Shown one piece after another: positions 58,001 through 64,000 of a stretch of DNA of 64,000 nt. Numbering within the stretch: position 1 is the stretch's first letter; every line of letters begins with the position of its first letter. The notes below the pieces were generated by a model. It did no database searches. It was not told where the DNA came from and worked only from the letters and a program-made list of their open reading frames with translations. The translations under genes were made by a program, and so were the position numbers. This DNA is from Photorhabdus namnaonensis. Lineage in GTDB: Bacteria; Pseudomonadota; Gammaproteobacteria; Enterobacterales; Enterobacteriaceae. The stretch lies in assembly GCF_001684335.1 (NCBI RefSeq), contig NZ_LOIC01000018.1:51095-115094 (forward strand), in the 5' to 3' direction.

Positions 58001-61000
58001 TTAGCTCTTAACGAATAAGCAACAAACTCACGATACTGAACCGGGGCAGGTAATAATACATTGGGATCTTCAAGCAAAGCGTGCATTTCTGCAATTTGCA
58101 ATAAGACAGAAATATGATCACTGAGTAAATGATGTTGCTTTAATAGTAGAAAACACGCATCGCTCTTCGTATCTTTAGCCGCAATCGCTTGCATCATAGG
58201 CGCACGATCCAGCTTCATATAGTGGTGTTCAATAGCAGATAATTCTGACAAAGTTTCCAATGCTGAGCAACCTGGAGCAACAGCTTGCCATTGTAAAGGA
58301 ACAGAAGCAGTTCGATGAACAACCTGAACCGGAGAAGTTAAATCATGCCAATGAATAGAGGTGCGGAAAATATCATGACGCGCCACTATCTTATCAAGCG
58401 TATGTAGAAATGCTGTCAGCTTTTGCTCATTAGTAAACTTTATCAGAATGGGAATGATATAAGTATCATGCTCTTCATTCATTCGATGGTGAAAGAAAAT
58501 GCCTTCCTGCAACGGTGATAATGGGTAAATATCTTGTATGTTACCGGCGCCGCCCTCAACTTGTCGGCAAATAATTGCGATCTCTTTTTCATTCAGAGTC
58601 ACCATATCCAACATATCAGGCGTGATATGTTCAACGTGCTCTGCAAGCTTGTTAACTACCGCCTCTTGGCGGGTTGACGTTTCCTCATCTTTACGGACAC
58701 AAGATAGATGCAATGCCAGTTCTGCCAGCGTGTTAGTTCGGTAAATCGCGCGCATAGGCAGTTCATAACCACGCTGAGCCAACTCTGCTCGCATTGACAT
58801 AATTAATAAAGAGTGACCACCCAGAGCAAAAAAGTTGTCATGGCGGCTGACTTTATTTAAAGCTAATAACGATTGCCACAGTTGTGCTAATACCCGCTCG
58901 GCCTCGCCTTCAGGGGCAACAAATTCCTGCTGACTATAATCTTGTTTTTGTGGTAGCGGCAATTGCTTAAAATCTAATTTGCCGTTTTGTGTCAGTGGTA
59001 ATTTTTCTAACTGCACAACGGCAACAGGCAACATGTAATCAGCCAGTTTGCTCTTCATCGCTAGACGAATAGCATTAATATTAATGGTTCCTTCAGCAAC
59101 AACATAAGCAATTAATTGCAGTCGATCATCAGAGCCAAGCTGTCGAGGATAGACAACCGCTTCATGAATGCCGGGATAATCCATTAATTGATTGCTAATT
59201 TCTTCCGGCTCAATACGAAAACCGTTTATTTTTACTTGGTTATCATTGCGCCCAATAAACTCTAAATTACCGTCGGGTAACTGACGTACAATATCTCCCG
59301 TGCGGTAAAGTCGCCCCGGACCAAAAGGATTAGCCACAAAGTACTTCGCGCTATCTTGTTCACGATTAAGATAGCCGCGTGTTACACCTGTTCCACCAAT
59401 ATATAATTCCCCCTGAAACCCTGATGGAACACTTTTTAAATTCGTATCTAATATATAAAGTTGGGTGCCATAATTAGCTTTACCAATGGGAATCATCGCC
59501 GTGACATCAGCCAGGGATGCCATGCAATAAGCGGATGCGGTCACGGTTGTTTCGGTCGGGCCGTATGTGTTGATAAGTTCGATAGCAGGACCATGCTCGA
59601 ACCATTCGCGAGCACTAACGGATTTAACCATTTCGCCGCCTAAGATCACTAAACGTAGTGAAGAATCAATAGGTTGACGACTGTGATTCACCAGTTGATG
59701 CCAAAAAGCGGTAGGTAAACTGGTCACCGAAATTTCATGGCGTCGGCAAAATGCCCAAAATGCATCAAAATCGTAATGAATATCATCAGCTCGTAACACC
59801 AGAGCGCCGCCGTTGCATAGGGAGCCAAAACATTCTTCCACAGAAATATCGAAGCTGACCGAAGAAAACTGCAAAAACTTATCATATTCAGTCAGTCTAT
59901 AAGACTCTGTAATATGCGCGACAAAATGGCTCAACTGCTTATGCTCAACCATCACCCCCTTGGGCTGTCCCGTTGTGCCCGAGGTATAAATCACATAAGC
60001 CAGATGTTCCAACTGTAAACCAATATTGCTTGCGGATATATTTGCCACAGAACGCAGGGCCAAATGTTCATTAAGCTGAGCATCATCAAGCAATAGTGTT
60101 GTAATCTTGCATGCTGCGAATCGATGTGCAATAGAAGACACTGTTATGCAAACAACAGGTTCAGCATCGGTCAGCATAAACTGCAAACGACCATCGGGAT
60201 AATCTGGGTCCATCGGTACATAAGCAGCTCCGGCTTTCAGCGTCGCCAACATCGCCGCCGCCATCTCGCTCGAACGCGGCAAGCAAATCGCAACACGGCT
60301 ATCAGGCCGAACCCCCTGCTCAATTAAATAGTTAGCTAACTGATTGGCTTTACTGTTCAATGTGGCGTAAGACATTTGTCGTTCGCCATCCACGATAGCA
60401 ATGGCATCAGGATGCCGTTCCGCATATTGCTCAATTTGCTCATGTACTAATGTGATGGTCGGGCAAGCAAGTTTTTCGCCTGCCACAGCAGATTGACTTA
60501 GATTCCATAGCTCCTGCTCAACGTCTTTACTCACCAGATCAAATGAAGTTAATAACGCTTCAGGCTGTGCAACCATTTGTTCAACCAAAGTCATAATACT
60601 TTGCAATAAATGTTCAGCCTGATGTGACGAGAAATAATCATGACGATAGTCTAATTGGAGCTGAGTGCTTTGCTTATCGCCGTAATTACATAATATAACG
60701 GTGAGAGGAATATCTTCTCGCCCATGACTAAGGTAATTAGTCTCCGTATCCAAGCCACTAGAGCTGAAATCAAAATCAATCTGTTGATAGTTAAAAACAA
60801 TATCAAAAAGACGTTCACGACCTTGAGCACGTAAAGACAAATCCTTATATAAAGCACTCGAAGGATAAGAGCGATAACGATAGCCGCTTTTTATCGTACG
60901 TGCTGTCATTGCGACTGATTCAGCCACCGACATCCGCTCATTTTGCATGCACATTATCGGTAGCATTGACATAAACGAGCCAACCATATTGCGTTGAGCT

Positions 61001-61899
61001 GATGTAGTACGATTATGTAAAGGCGTCCCGATGAGAACCCCATCACTTTGGTTGATACGGTTTACTAGGGAAGCAATAGCTGTAATAAAAAGTGGCGATA
61101 TTGCTAAATTGTATTGACTCGCCTTGGTTAAAAATGACTGATATCTATCAGGTTTGATAAAGTATACAAGCCTGCTATTTTTTCTCGAATCGGCAGTGTC
61201 AAAGCCTTCTTTCCTACATTGGAAAGGCACATCCGGCAATTGGTGGAGCAACTCTTTCCAGTACTTAGCAGCCTTTGCGAGTTGCTGACCATAATTCTCC
61301 GGTAACGGCTGCGCAGCAAGATCAAGAAACCGTTCCCCCGTATTTTCTTTAGGCGTATTTCCCAGCCCCAATTGCTGATAAGTGTCGAAAATACTTCGAA
61401 ACCAGTTAGCATAACCAACACCATCAATGATGATGTGATGAGAAATAAAGTATAGCCAGAAACGATTTGTAGCCAACTGAATTAAGCCGACTCGATAAAG
61501 AACATCCTGCGCTAATCTAAATGGCTCAGAGAATATCCGCTCAATAATAGCCAAAGCTTTAGATTCCGTCCCTTCTTCATGCGAAAGATCTAAATGAGAC
61601 AGTTCAAAGTGATGGTCTTGAACAATATGAGCAAATTCAACTGTACTGTTTAGCACATCCGAATCAAAATAACGCGGCATTGAGTACTTATCTACTATTG
61701 AACATCGAAGTACCGCGTGTTCTTGGATAGTGTGTTTTATGGCACATTCGAGATTTTTTATATTAATAGATTGTTTAATCTCAACATAACCACCTATATT
61801 GAACGCTGCGGTATCCTCTCTATTTATATGATCAAGATAAATTTCTTTTTGCTGTTGGTTTAGTGGAATAACAAGCTGTTCAACTTTATCTAGAAACAT
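52066..61899 (-). CDS. NRPS 1: starter and modules 1-3 (Lys?, ?, Ala/Gly-type)
   Basis: This 3277-residue NRPS has the order C-A-T-(C/E)-A-T-C-A-T. It begins directly with a C domain (HHIIIDG, ~150) and has no docking domain, so it starts the line, probably by acylating residue 1. Landmarks are A (~640), T (~1026), dual C/E (DIYPLSPLQEG ~1126, HHLLSDH ~1258), A (~1723), T (~2126), HHIASDG (~2320), A (~2823) and T (~3216). Codes are DIESIGTVTK (Lys-like), DVWQMIGDDK (unassigned, with a GPSEASDD segment) and DLFNNALTYK (reported for Ala/Gly). The dual domain predicts D-Lys at position 1. The ATG has an AAAGGGA site. Confidence 0.93.
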   Translation of the reverse strand: MFLDKVEQLVIPLNQQQKEIYLDHINREDTAAFNIGGYVEIKQSINIKNLECAIKHTIQEHAVLRCSIVDKYSMPRYFDSDVLNSTVEFAHIVQDHHFELSHLDLSHEEGTESKALAIIERIFSEPFRLAQDVLYRVGLIQLATNRFWLYFISHHIIIDGVGYANWFRSIFDTYQQLGLGNTPKENTGERFLDLAAQPLPENYGQQLAKAAKYWKELLHQLPDVPFQCRKEGFDTADSRKNSRLVYFIKPDRYQSFLTKASQYNLAISPLFITAIASLVNRINQSDGVLIGTPLHNRTTSAQRNMVGSFMSMLPIMCMQNERMSVAESVAMTARTIKSGYRYRSYPSSALYKDLSLRAQGRERLFDIVFNYQQIDFDFSSSGLDTETNYLSHGREDIPLTVILCNYGDKQSTQLQLDYRHDYFSSHQAEHLLQSIMTLVEQMVAQPEALLTSFDLVSKDVEQELWNLSQSAVAGEKLACPTITLVHEQIEQYAERHPDAIAIVDGERQMSYATLNSKANQLANYLIEQGVRPDSRVAICLPRSSEMAAAMLATLKAGAAYVPMDPDYPDGRLQFMLTDAEPVVCITVSSIAHRFAACKITTLLLDDAQLNEHLALRSVANISASNIGLQLEHLAYVIYTSGTTGQPKGVMVEHKQLSHFVAHITESYRLTEYDKFLQFSSVSFDISVEECFGSLCNGGALVLRADDIHYDFDAFWAFCRRHEISVTSLPTAFWHQLVNHSRQPIDSSLRLVILGGEMVKSVSAREWFEHGPAIELINTYGPTETTVTASAYCMASLADVTAMIPIGKANYGTQLYILDTNLKSVPSGFQGELYIGGTGVTRGYLNREQDSAKYFVANPFGPGRLYRTGDIVRQLPDGNLEFIGRNDNQVKINGFRIEPEEISNQLMDYPGIHEAVVYPRQLGSDDRLQLIAYVVAEGTININAIRLAMKSKLADYMLPVAVVQLEKLPLTQNGKLDFKQLPLPQKQDYSQQEFVAPEGEAERVLAQLWQSLLALNKVSRHDNFFALGGHSLLIMSMRAELAQRGYELPMRAIYRTNTLAELALHLSCVRKDEETSTRQEAVVNKLAEHVEHITPDMLDMVTLNEKEIAIICRQVEGGAGNIQDIYPLSPLQEGIFFHHRMNEEHDTYIIPILIKFTNEQKLTAFLHTLDKIVARHDIFRTSIHWHDLTSPVQVVHRTASVPLQWQAVAPGCSALETLSELSAIEHHYMKLDRAPMMQAIAAKDTKSDACFLLLKQHHLLSDHISVLLQIAEMHALLEDPNVLLPAPVQYREFVAYSLRANQSNSGVDYFKAKLSDVAETTAPFGLLNVYNDGLKIETVRELVGPRLAQQIIGLSIQHCISAANIFYLAWALVVAKCSGKSDVVFGSMMSGRQQAIRGSDRILGMLINLLPIRVNLADLSVSEALKQIHDELIELADYEHFPLSEALRYSALPGGTPLFTSLLNFSHKSELAVANQSHHFEMIGTQEYTNYPLEMGVEQLNDDFIIQVHVESQVGADNVLTYMRTALEAIIHALGQAPQTPLLTLSITPIREQQRIINEFNSPVVAYDKTVAIHQRFEHQVVKTPAAIAAVCNTNRITYAELNQRANQLAHYLIEQGVVRNHIVAIYAERSIEFVIAILGIMKAGAAYVPLDPTNPSERLSYMLADSGVNVVLTQSHLDGLTFNGQKRFRLDVDWPSLGHYPNTNLEIECHPDDLAYMIYTSGSTGKPKGALVHHAGALNHIDAEFDVLGFMGRNNQLLSRNFLQSAASSSDVSVWQFLAPLLSGGKTVILPDAMDLPEYVRVLQDEQIHLIQTAPSVLKILLEHLLNQGEAATPLPNLKWLMIIAEPCPVPLVNRWLQYYPEIPVMNGYGPSEASDDITYFIIDKPLAEQVKNIPIGKPLPNLTMYVLDQHMQILPTHVIGELCVSGVGVGKGYWNKPEKTAESFKDNPFHTMNGHGVRLYRTGDLGYWNANGNLELIGRIDNQVKVRGFRVELGEVESALVKLSQVAEAAVLVHKDRTGENCLVAYLVLTANVAQVEQIVNNIKQGLSHHLPDYMLPGYYEILDKMPLNAADKINRHALPKPCLINHHVEWVEPANKIEQALAGIWQSVLNVNQVGRNDNFFYLGGHSLLVIRVISKIRIEFGREIAVKAIFDHPTLAELAAMLEQQTVTTVDSIPKQPRTGELLPLSFAQERLWILSQIDQSSAEYNMPIAFAVEGEFDVGVAELALNQIIERHEILRTVYIKKNGNPFQQILSGRNLTLTYIDLTCMPKEQQSQHVAELMAEDARQVFDLSRDLMIRATFIQRQANNGVLLFNAHHIASDGWSEDILTHEFVARYDALRNGNNVEIKELDIQYADFAVWQRDRLQSEYLASQISYWKQQLDEIPPVHDLPLDRPRPKIRQHQGAVVTGSLPEETTQALVNLARQYQLTPFMLFHAALALLLSRHSNNHDIVIGTPVANRLQAELETLIGFFVNTLILRVDTRHAMLSDYLSHVKQVHLEAQANQDVPFEQLVEQLQVTRSTAYTPLFQIMLTTDTDYGLTSDVGEVTFSLPGMKLNSIAPNHIQTKFDFNIDLSISENRLHLHWVYDTSLFSHEHIEQLNDHLSRLLIGLAEAPKADDDTRVSLADLPMLSNVEIEYLRHTLNDTYVEYPKNKCIHELFEQQAEENPDNVALECGDRQLTYRQLNEKSNQLAHYLRERHAIEPDTLVGLCVERSLEMVIGILAILKAGGAYVPLDPRYPQERLGYMLEDAQLEVVLIQSHLEQVLSGFDGHRVILDNLGCASSQISTAYSHYPTTNLDKHSLALTAGHLAYVIYTSGSTGKPKGVMIEHRNTIAMLSWACSKYTKEDIACVLMSTSLNFDLSIFELFLPLVSGTQACIVEDILVLHQGIDCKVTLINTVPSAMNSLVEQNAIPEGTRVINLAGEALSANLVNAIYEKNQGVTVYNLYGPSEDTTYSTWAKLDSPVRATPAIGRIISNSQAYILDKEQQLVPYGSTGELYIGGAGLARGYLNRPELTKERFVANPFHDTANTNSSERLYRTGDLVRYLSDGNLEFIGRIDDQVKIRGFRIELGEIEYQLNQQAGVNSSLVRVTTTLAGDKQLVAYIKQVSDKLMNERTEWQQAQIQFIQDIKSALAKSLPDYMIPSVMMMVEEWPLTPNGKIDRKRLPEPNPEHDKSDNFIEPVGDAEISLAAIWQRVLNIKQISRNDNFFALGGHSLLAIKLVTEINAAFVIELGAMQVFQTPLLHELAELICNQQLQGQIQSELETAGEEGWL

Positions 61900-61958
61900 A
61901 CTATAATCCCTTTGAAAGATATTATTCTTGGTTTTTATTATTTACAAGCTCATTAAAA

Positions 61959-62414
61959 TTAGCTCCTCACAATAATTTCAGCTAGCATTTCCTCATACTC
62001 TTCATAATAGCCGACTTCTACAAAACCAAAACGTTGATAAAATGATTTATGGCGTTCGCTAGTTTCGTCATAGCAGACAGTAATCCTGTGACAATCAGAT
62101 TGCTGTTTCATTTCATCCAATAATAACTGCATAGCCATCCTTCCAATACCTTGACTTTGGTAAGATTTATCAATCATCATTCGATACAGATTATATTCGT
62201 TGGGTTTGCCTTCATTAACGCAACGCTCATACATTGCAAAACCAACCACATCCTCGCCGTAACAGATCACTCTTGCTCTGCAATATTCATTAAAATGTGA
62301 TTCGACAATTGACTCTGAGTTTGGTGCGACGAAAACTTCTTGTCCAGGTTCAACTTCAAGAGACATTACATCCTCATAGTTGTCTTTATCGACATCAACC
62401 AAAGATACTTTCAT
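61959..62414 (-). CDS. GNAT N-acetyltransferase in the NRPS operon
   Basis: This 151-residue protein has the GNAT acetyl-CoA motif YQSQGIGRMAM (about 92-102) and a C-terminal 'KSFYQRFGFVEVGYYEEYEEM' typical of diamine/spermidine-type acetyltransferases. It lies between a JmjC oxygenase and the first NRPS, separated by 18 and 59 bp. A cationic peptide product with several amines could be acetylated by it as self-protection, or it could modify a precursor amine. Neither is shown by the sequence. Confidence 0.82.
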   Translation of the reverse strand: MKVSLVDVDKDNYEDVMSLEVEPGQEVFVAPNSESIVESHFNEYCRARVICYGEDVVGFAMYERCVNEGKPNEYNLYRMMIDKSYQSQGIGRMAMQLLLDEMKQQSDCHRITVCYDETSERHKSFYQRFGFVEVGYYEEYEEMLAEIIVRS

Positions 62415-62432
62415 AATTAACCTGCTTACTTT

Positions 62433-63290
62433 TTAAGAAATATAATTAAGATACGGGCGGTACTTCTCGAAAAAACTTTCACGCTTCATTAATCCCAAAA
62501 GTCCACATAAACTTAGCCAATTGTAATACAGATTTTCACGCGGCATTTTTTCTTTAATGCTCTTAAAACTTACAATGGCTGAAGCTCGAGTATGAAAATC
62601 GACATTAAAAGAAATGCTATCAGTCAACGTTCTTACATGATGCAGCATACCCGCTGGCATGATTAATATATCGCCCTGATGCACTTCAATCGTGGATTTA
62701 TTTATATTAGCTATCTCACTAACATTCTGAACTTCTGGATTATACTCAAACCAGCGCCACCCTCGACGAGAACAGGCTGCTCTTTCTTCCCAAGGAATAA
62801 AAGAGAATCTCTTGCTTCCCTTGATCTGAAAAAATAGATTGTTTGTTCTTAAAGTATCAAAATGCAGTGGCGTTATAGCGCCGGCTGGAGACATAAAAAA
62901 TTGGGCAAACTTCCACCATTCATTTCGGTAAAGCTTTGGCAAAATAGTTAGCGGAAAATCACTAACGTCATTAAGTAACTTCTGAGCTTGTAAAAAGATA
63001 GGAATGTCATGACAATAGGGAATATTATTACCCATCTCTCCTTTTTTATATGCATGCAGAATTTCTAAATAACGATACATCTTGGCTTGCTCAAAACGCA
63101 CGCCATTTGCATCAAAGAATTTGATCACAACGTCAATTTGAGGAAACTTATCTTGAAAGTATTCAGAATTCCATCGCTTTATCGCAGGCCAGTCTCGCAG
63201 TAATCCTCGGTAAACAATCACGTATCCCCGAGCAAGTGTGTGATGGAATTCAAGCTGATTAAACTTAGTAAGCTCTACTACACGGCTCAT
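62433..63290 (-). CDS. JmjC-domain Fe(II)/2OG oxygenase
   Basis: This 285-residue protein has a JmjC/cupin_8 domain. The HFD iron motif in 'ITPLHFDTLRTNN' lies near residue 142, 'FFQIKGSKRFSFIPWEE' follows, and the distal His is in 'PAGMLHHVRTL' near 217. It is only distantly similar to the JmjC-like protein at the other end of the operon. It stands 30 bp after the diaminobutyrate aminotransferase gene, so hydroxylation of diaminobutyrate or of a residue built from it is a reasonable guess. A GGGAG site precedes its ATG. Confidence 0.83.
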   Translation of the reverse strand: MSRVVELTKFNQLEFHHTLARGYVIVYRGLLRDWPAIKRWNSEYFQDKFPQIDVVIKFFDANGVRFEQAKMYRYLEILHAYKKGEMGNNIPYCHDIPIFLQAQKLLNDVSDFPLTILPKLYRNEWWKFAQFFMSPAGAITPLHFDTLRTNNLFFQIKGSKRFSFIPWEERAACSRRGWRWFEYNPEVQNVSEIANINKSTIEVHQGDILIMPAGMLHHVRTLTDSISFNVDFHTRASAIVSFKSIKEKMPRENLYYNWLSLCGLLGLMKRESFFEKYRPYLNYIS

Positions 63291-63320
63291 AATTCTACAC
63301 TCCCAACTAGAACTTTATTC

Positions 63321-64000
63321 CTAATCGCCACTAACCGATAACCTTTGGTCTTCACTTTCGCAGTTATTACTATTCCTCGATTTTAAACTGGCGAGAGCCT
63401 GTTCTATAATATTCAATCCTTTTACAAGTGTGTCTTCGTCAATGGTCAAGGCAGGCATCAATTTCAACACTTCATCATTGGGGCCACATAACTCCACAAT
63501 CAAACCATTTTCAAAGCAATGCTTCACCAAATACTGTGTTAATGAGGAATCAACCATCTCTATACCCTGCATGAATCCAATGCCTTTAACTCGCAGTATG
63601 AATTCATGGTACTTTTCAGCCAAAGAATTCAAGTATGCCCGAATTAATTCAGCCTTATGTTCAATTATCTTCTGAAAAGCGCTATCACCCCAATATTCAT
63701 TTAACATCGCTTTTGAAGCGACAAACGCCAAGTTATTACCTCGAAATGTGCCGTTGTCTTCTGCCGGTTTCCACACATCGATATCGGGAGAAATAAGCAG
63801 TAAAGACATTGGTAGCCCAATACCGCCAATAGATTTGGAAAGACAAACCAGGTCAGGTTTAATATTTGCGCGCTCAAAACTAAAGAATGTTCCGGTACGA
63901 CCACAACCAGATTGAATGTCATCAACGATTAATAGAATGTTGAACTCTTCGGTGAGTTTTCTCAACGCCCTCAACCATTCAACAGAAGCAACATTTAATC
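63321..64000 (-). CDS. Diaminobutyrate-2-oxoglutarate aminotransferase, 5' end cut by the window
   Basis: The frame stays open to the window edge, giving at least 226 C-terminal residues of a class III PLP aminotransferase. The sequence NVASVEWLRALRKL, VDDIQSGCGRTG, FSFERANIKPD, LSKSIGG (PLP lysine) and NGTFRGNNLAF is typical of EctB/Dat enzymes. They make L-2,4-diaminobutyrate from aspartate semialdehyde and glutamate. No ectA or ectC follows, so the product is more likely a building block for the NRPS than ectoine. The true start lies beyond base 64000; the TTG at 63974 is internal. Confidence 0.88.
   Translation of the reverse strand, partial: LNVASVEWLRALRKLTEEFNILLIVDDIQSGCGRTGTFFSFERANIKPDLVCLSKSIGGIGLPMSLLLISPDIDVWKPAEDNGTFRGNNLAFVASKAMLNEYWGDSAFQKIIEHKAELIRAYLNSLAEKYHEFILRVKGIGFMQGIEMVDSSLTQYLVKHCFENGLIVELCGPNDEVLKLMPALTIDEDTLVKGLNIIEQALASLKSRNSNNCESEDQRLSVSGD

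Noticed and set aside
42242-61899. NRPS 1 and NRPS 2 having identical maximal ORF lengths (3277 codons)
   Set aside because: Their domain content and codes differ, and with the preferred ATG the second is shorter, so equal length is coincidence rather than gene duplication.
63321-64000. Ectoine biosynthesis (EctB)
   Set aside because: The sequence is EctB-like, but no ectA or ectC follows and the NRPS operon offers a direct use for diaminobutyrate.
1-64000. CRISPR arrays, tRNA or rRNA genes, phage genes
   Set aside because: I saw no regularly spaced direct repeats, cloverleaf sequences, rRNA segments or phage structural genes on either strand.

Overview
The window looks like a chromosomal stretch of an entomopathogenic enteric bacterium, most likely Xenorhabdus (Photorhabdus is the alternative). 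It is AT-rich. It carries ERIC-like repeats of the enterobacterial type, a type 11 secretion/hemophilin locus like the Xenorhabdus hrp locus, and a very large non-ribosomal peptide synthetase (NRPS) operon. No rRNA, tRNA, CRISPR array, phage or intact insertion sequence was seen.

Positions 1-6400, minus strand: a heme-acquisition operon. From promoter to end it encodes a secreted hemophilin-like hemophore (HrpC), its type 11 outer-membrane secretor (HrpB), a large TonB-dependent hemoglobin/heme receptor and a dedicated TonB. A perfect 7-1-7 Fur box lies in front of the hemophore gene.

Positions 7000-14650: ordinary accessory genes. These are a MATE efflux pump, an O-acetylhomoserine sulfhydrylase, a secreted GH16-like glycosidase, and a copper pair (OprC-type TonB-dependent receptor plus a DUF2946 protein). 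Dispersed repeats and terminators lie between them.

Positions 14716-19642, minus strand: a compact six-gene operon that looks like an undescribed RiPP pathway. A 40-residue cysteine-free precursor peptide (19433-19555, conceptually translated by me) is followed by a small MftB/PqqD-like recognition protein, a B12-binding radical SAM enzyme, a DUF692/MNIO-type multinuclear iron oxidase, an unknown 183-residue protein and an MFS exporter. The precursor has a recognisable promoter overlapped by a perfect 12-bp inverted repeat.

Positions 20169-64000, minus strand: one apparent operon of at least 43.8 kb for a cationic, modified, about ten-residue peptide. It runs from a diaminobutyrate aminotransferase (cut by the window end), a JmjC-type oxygenase and a GNAT acetyltransferase, through four NRPSs with ten modules (3+3+1+3). 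It continues with a thioesterase-methyltransferase fusion, a SyrD/PvdE-type exporter, an AspH-type and a TauD/VioC-type oxygenase, a PvdQ-like lipoprotein acylase and a second JmjC-type oxygenase, and ends at a terminator. Specificity codes read by eye suggest Lys1, Gly4, D-Orn5, His7, Lys8, Arg-like 9 and Lys10, with a Pro-like code at 6. Together with diaminobutyrate supply this recalls the odilorhabdins of Xenorhabdus, although positions 2 and 3 do not match neatly. The starter C domain plus the acylase imply an N-acylated prodrug that is activated during export.
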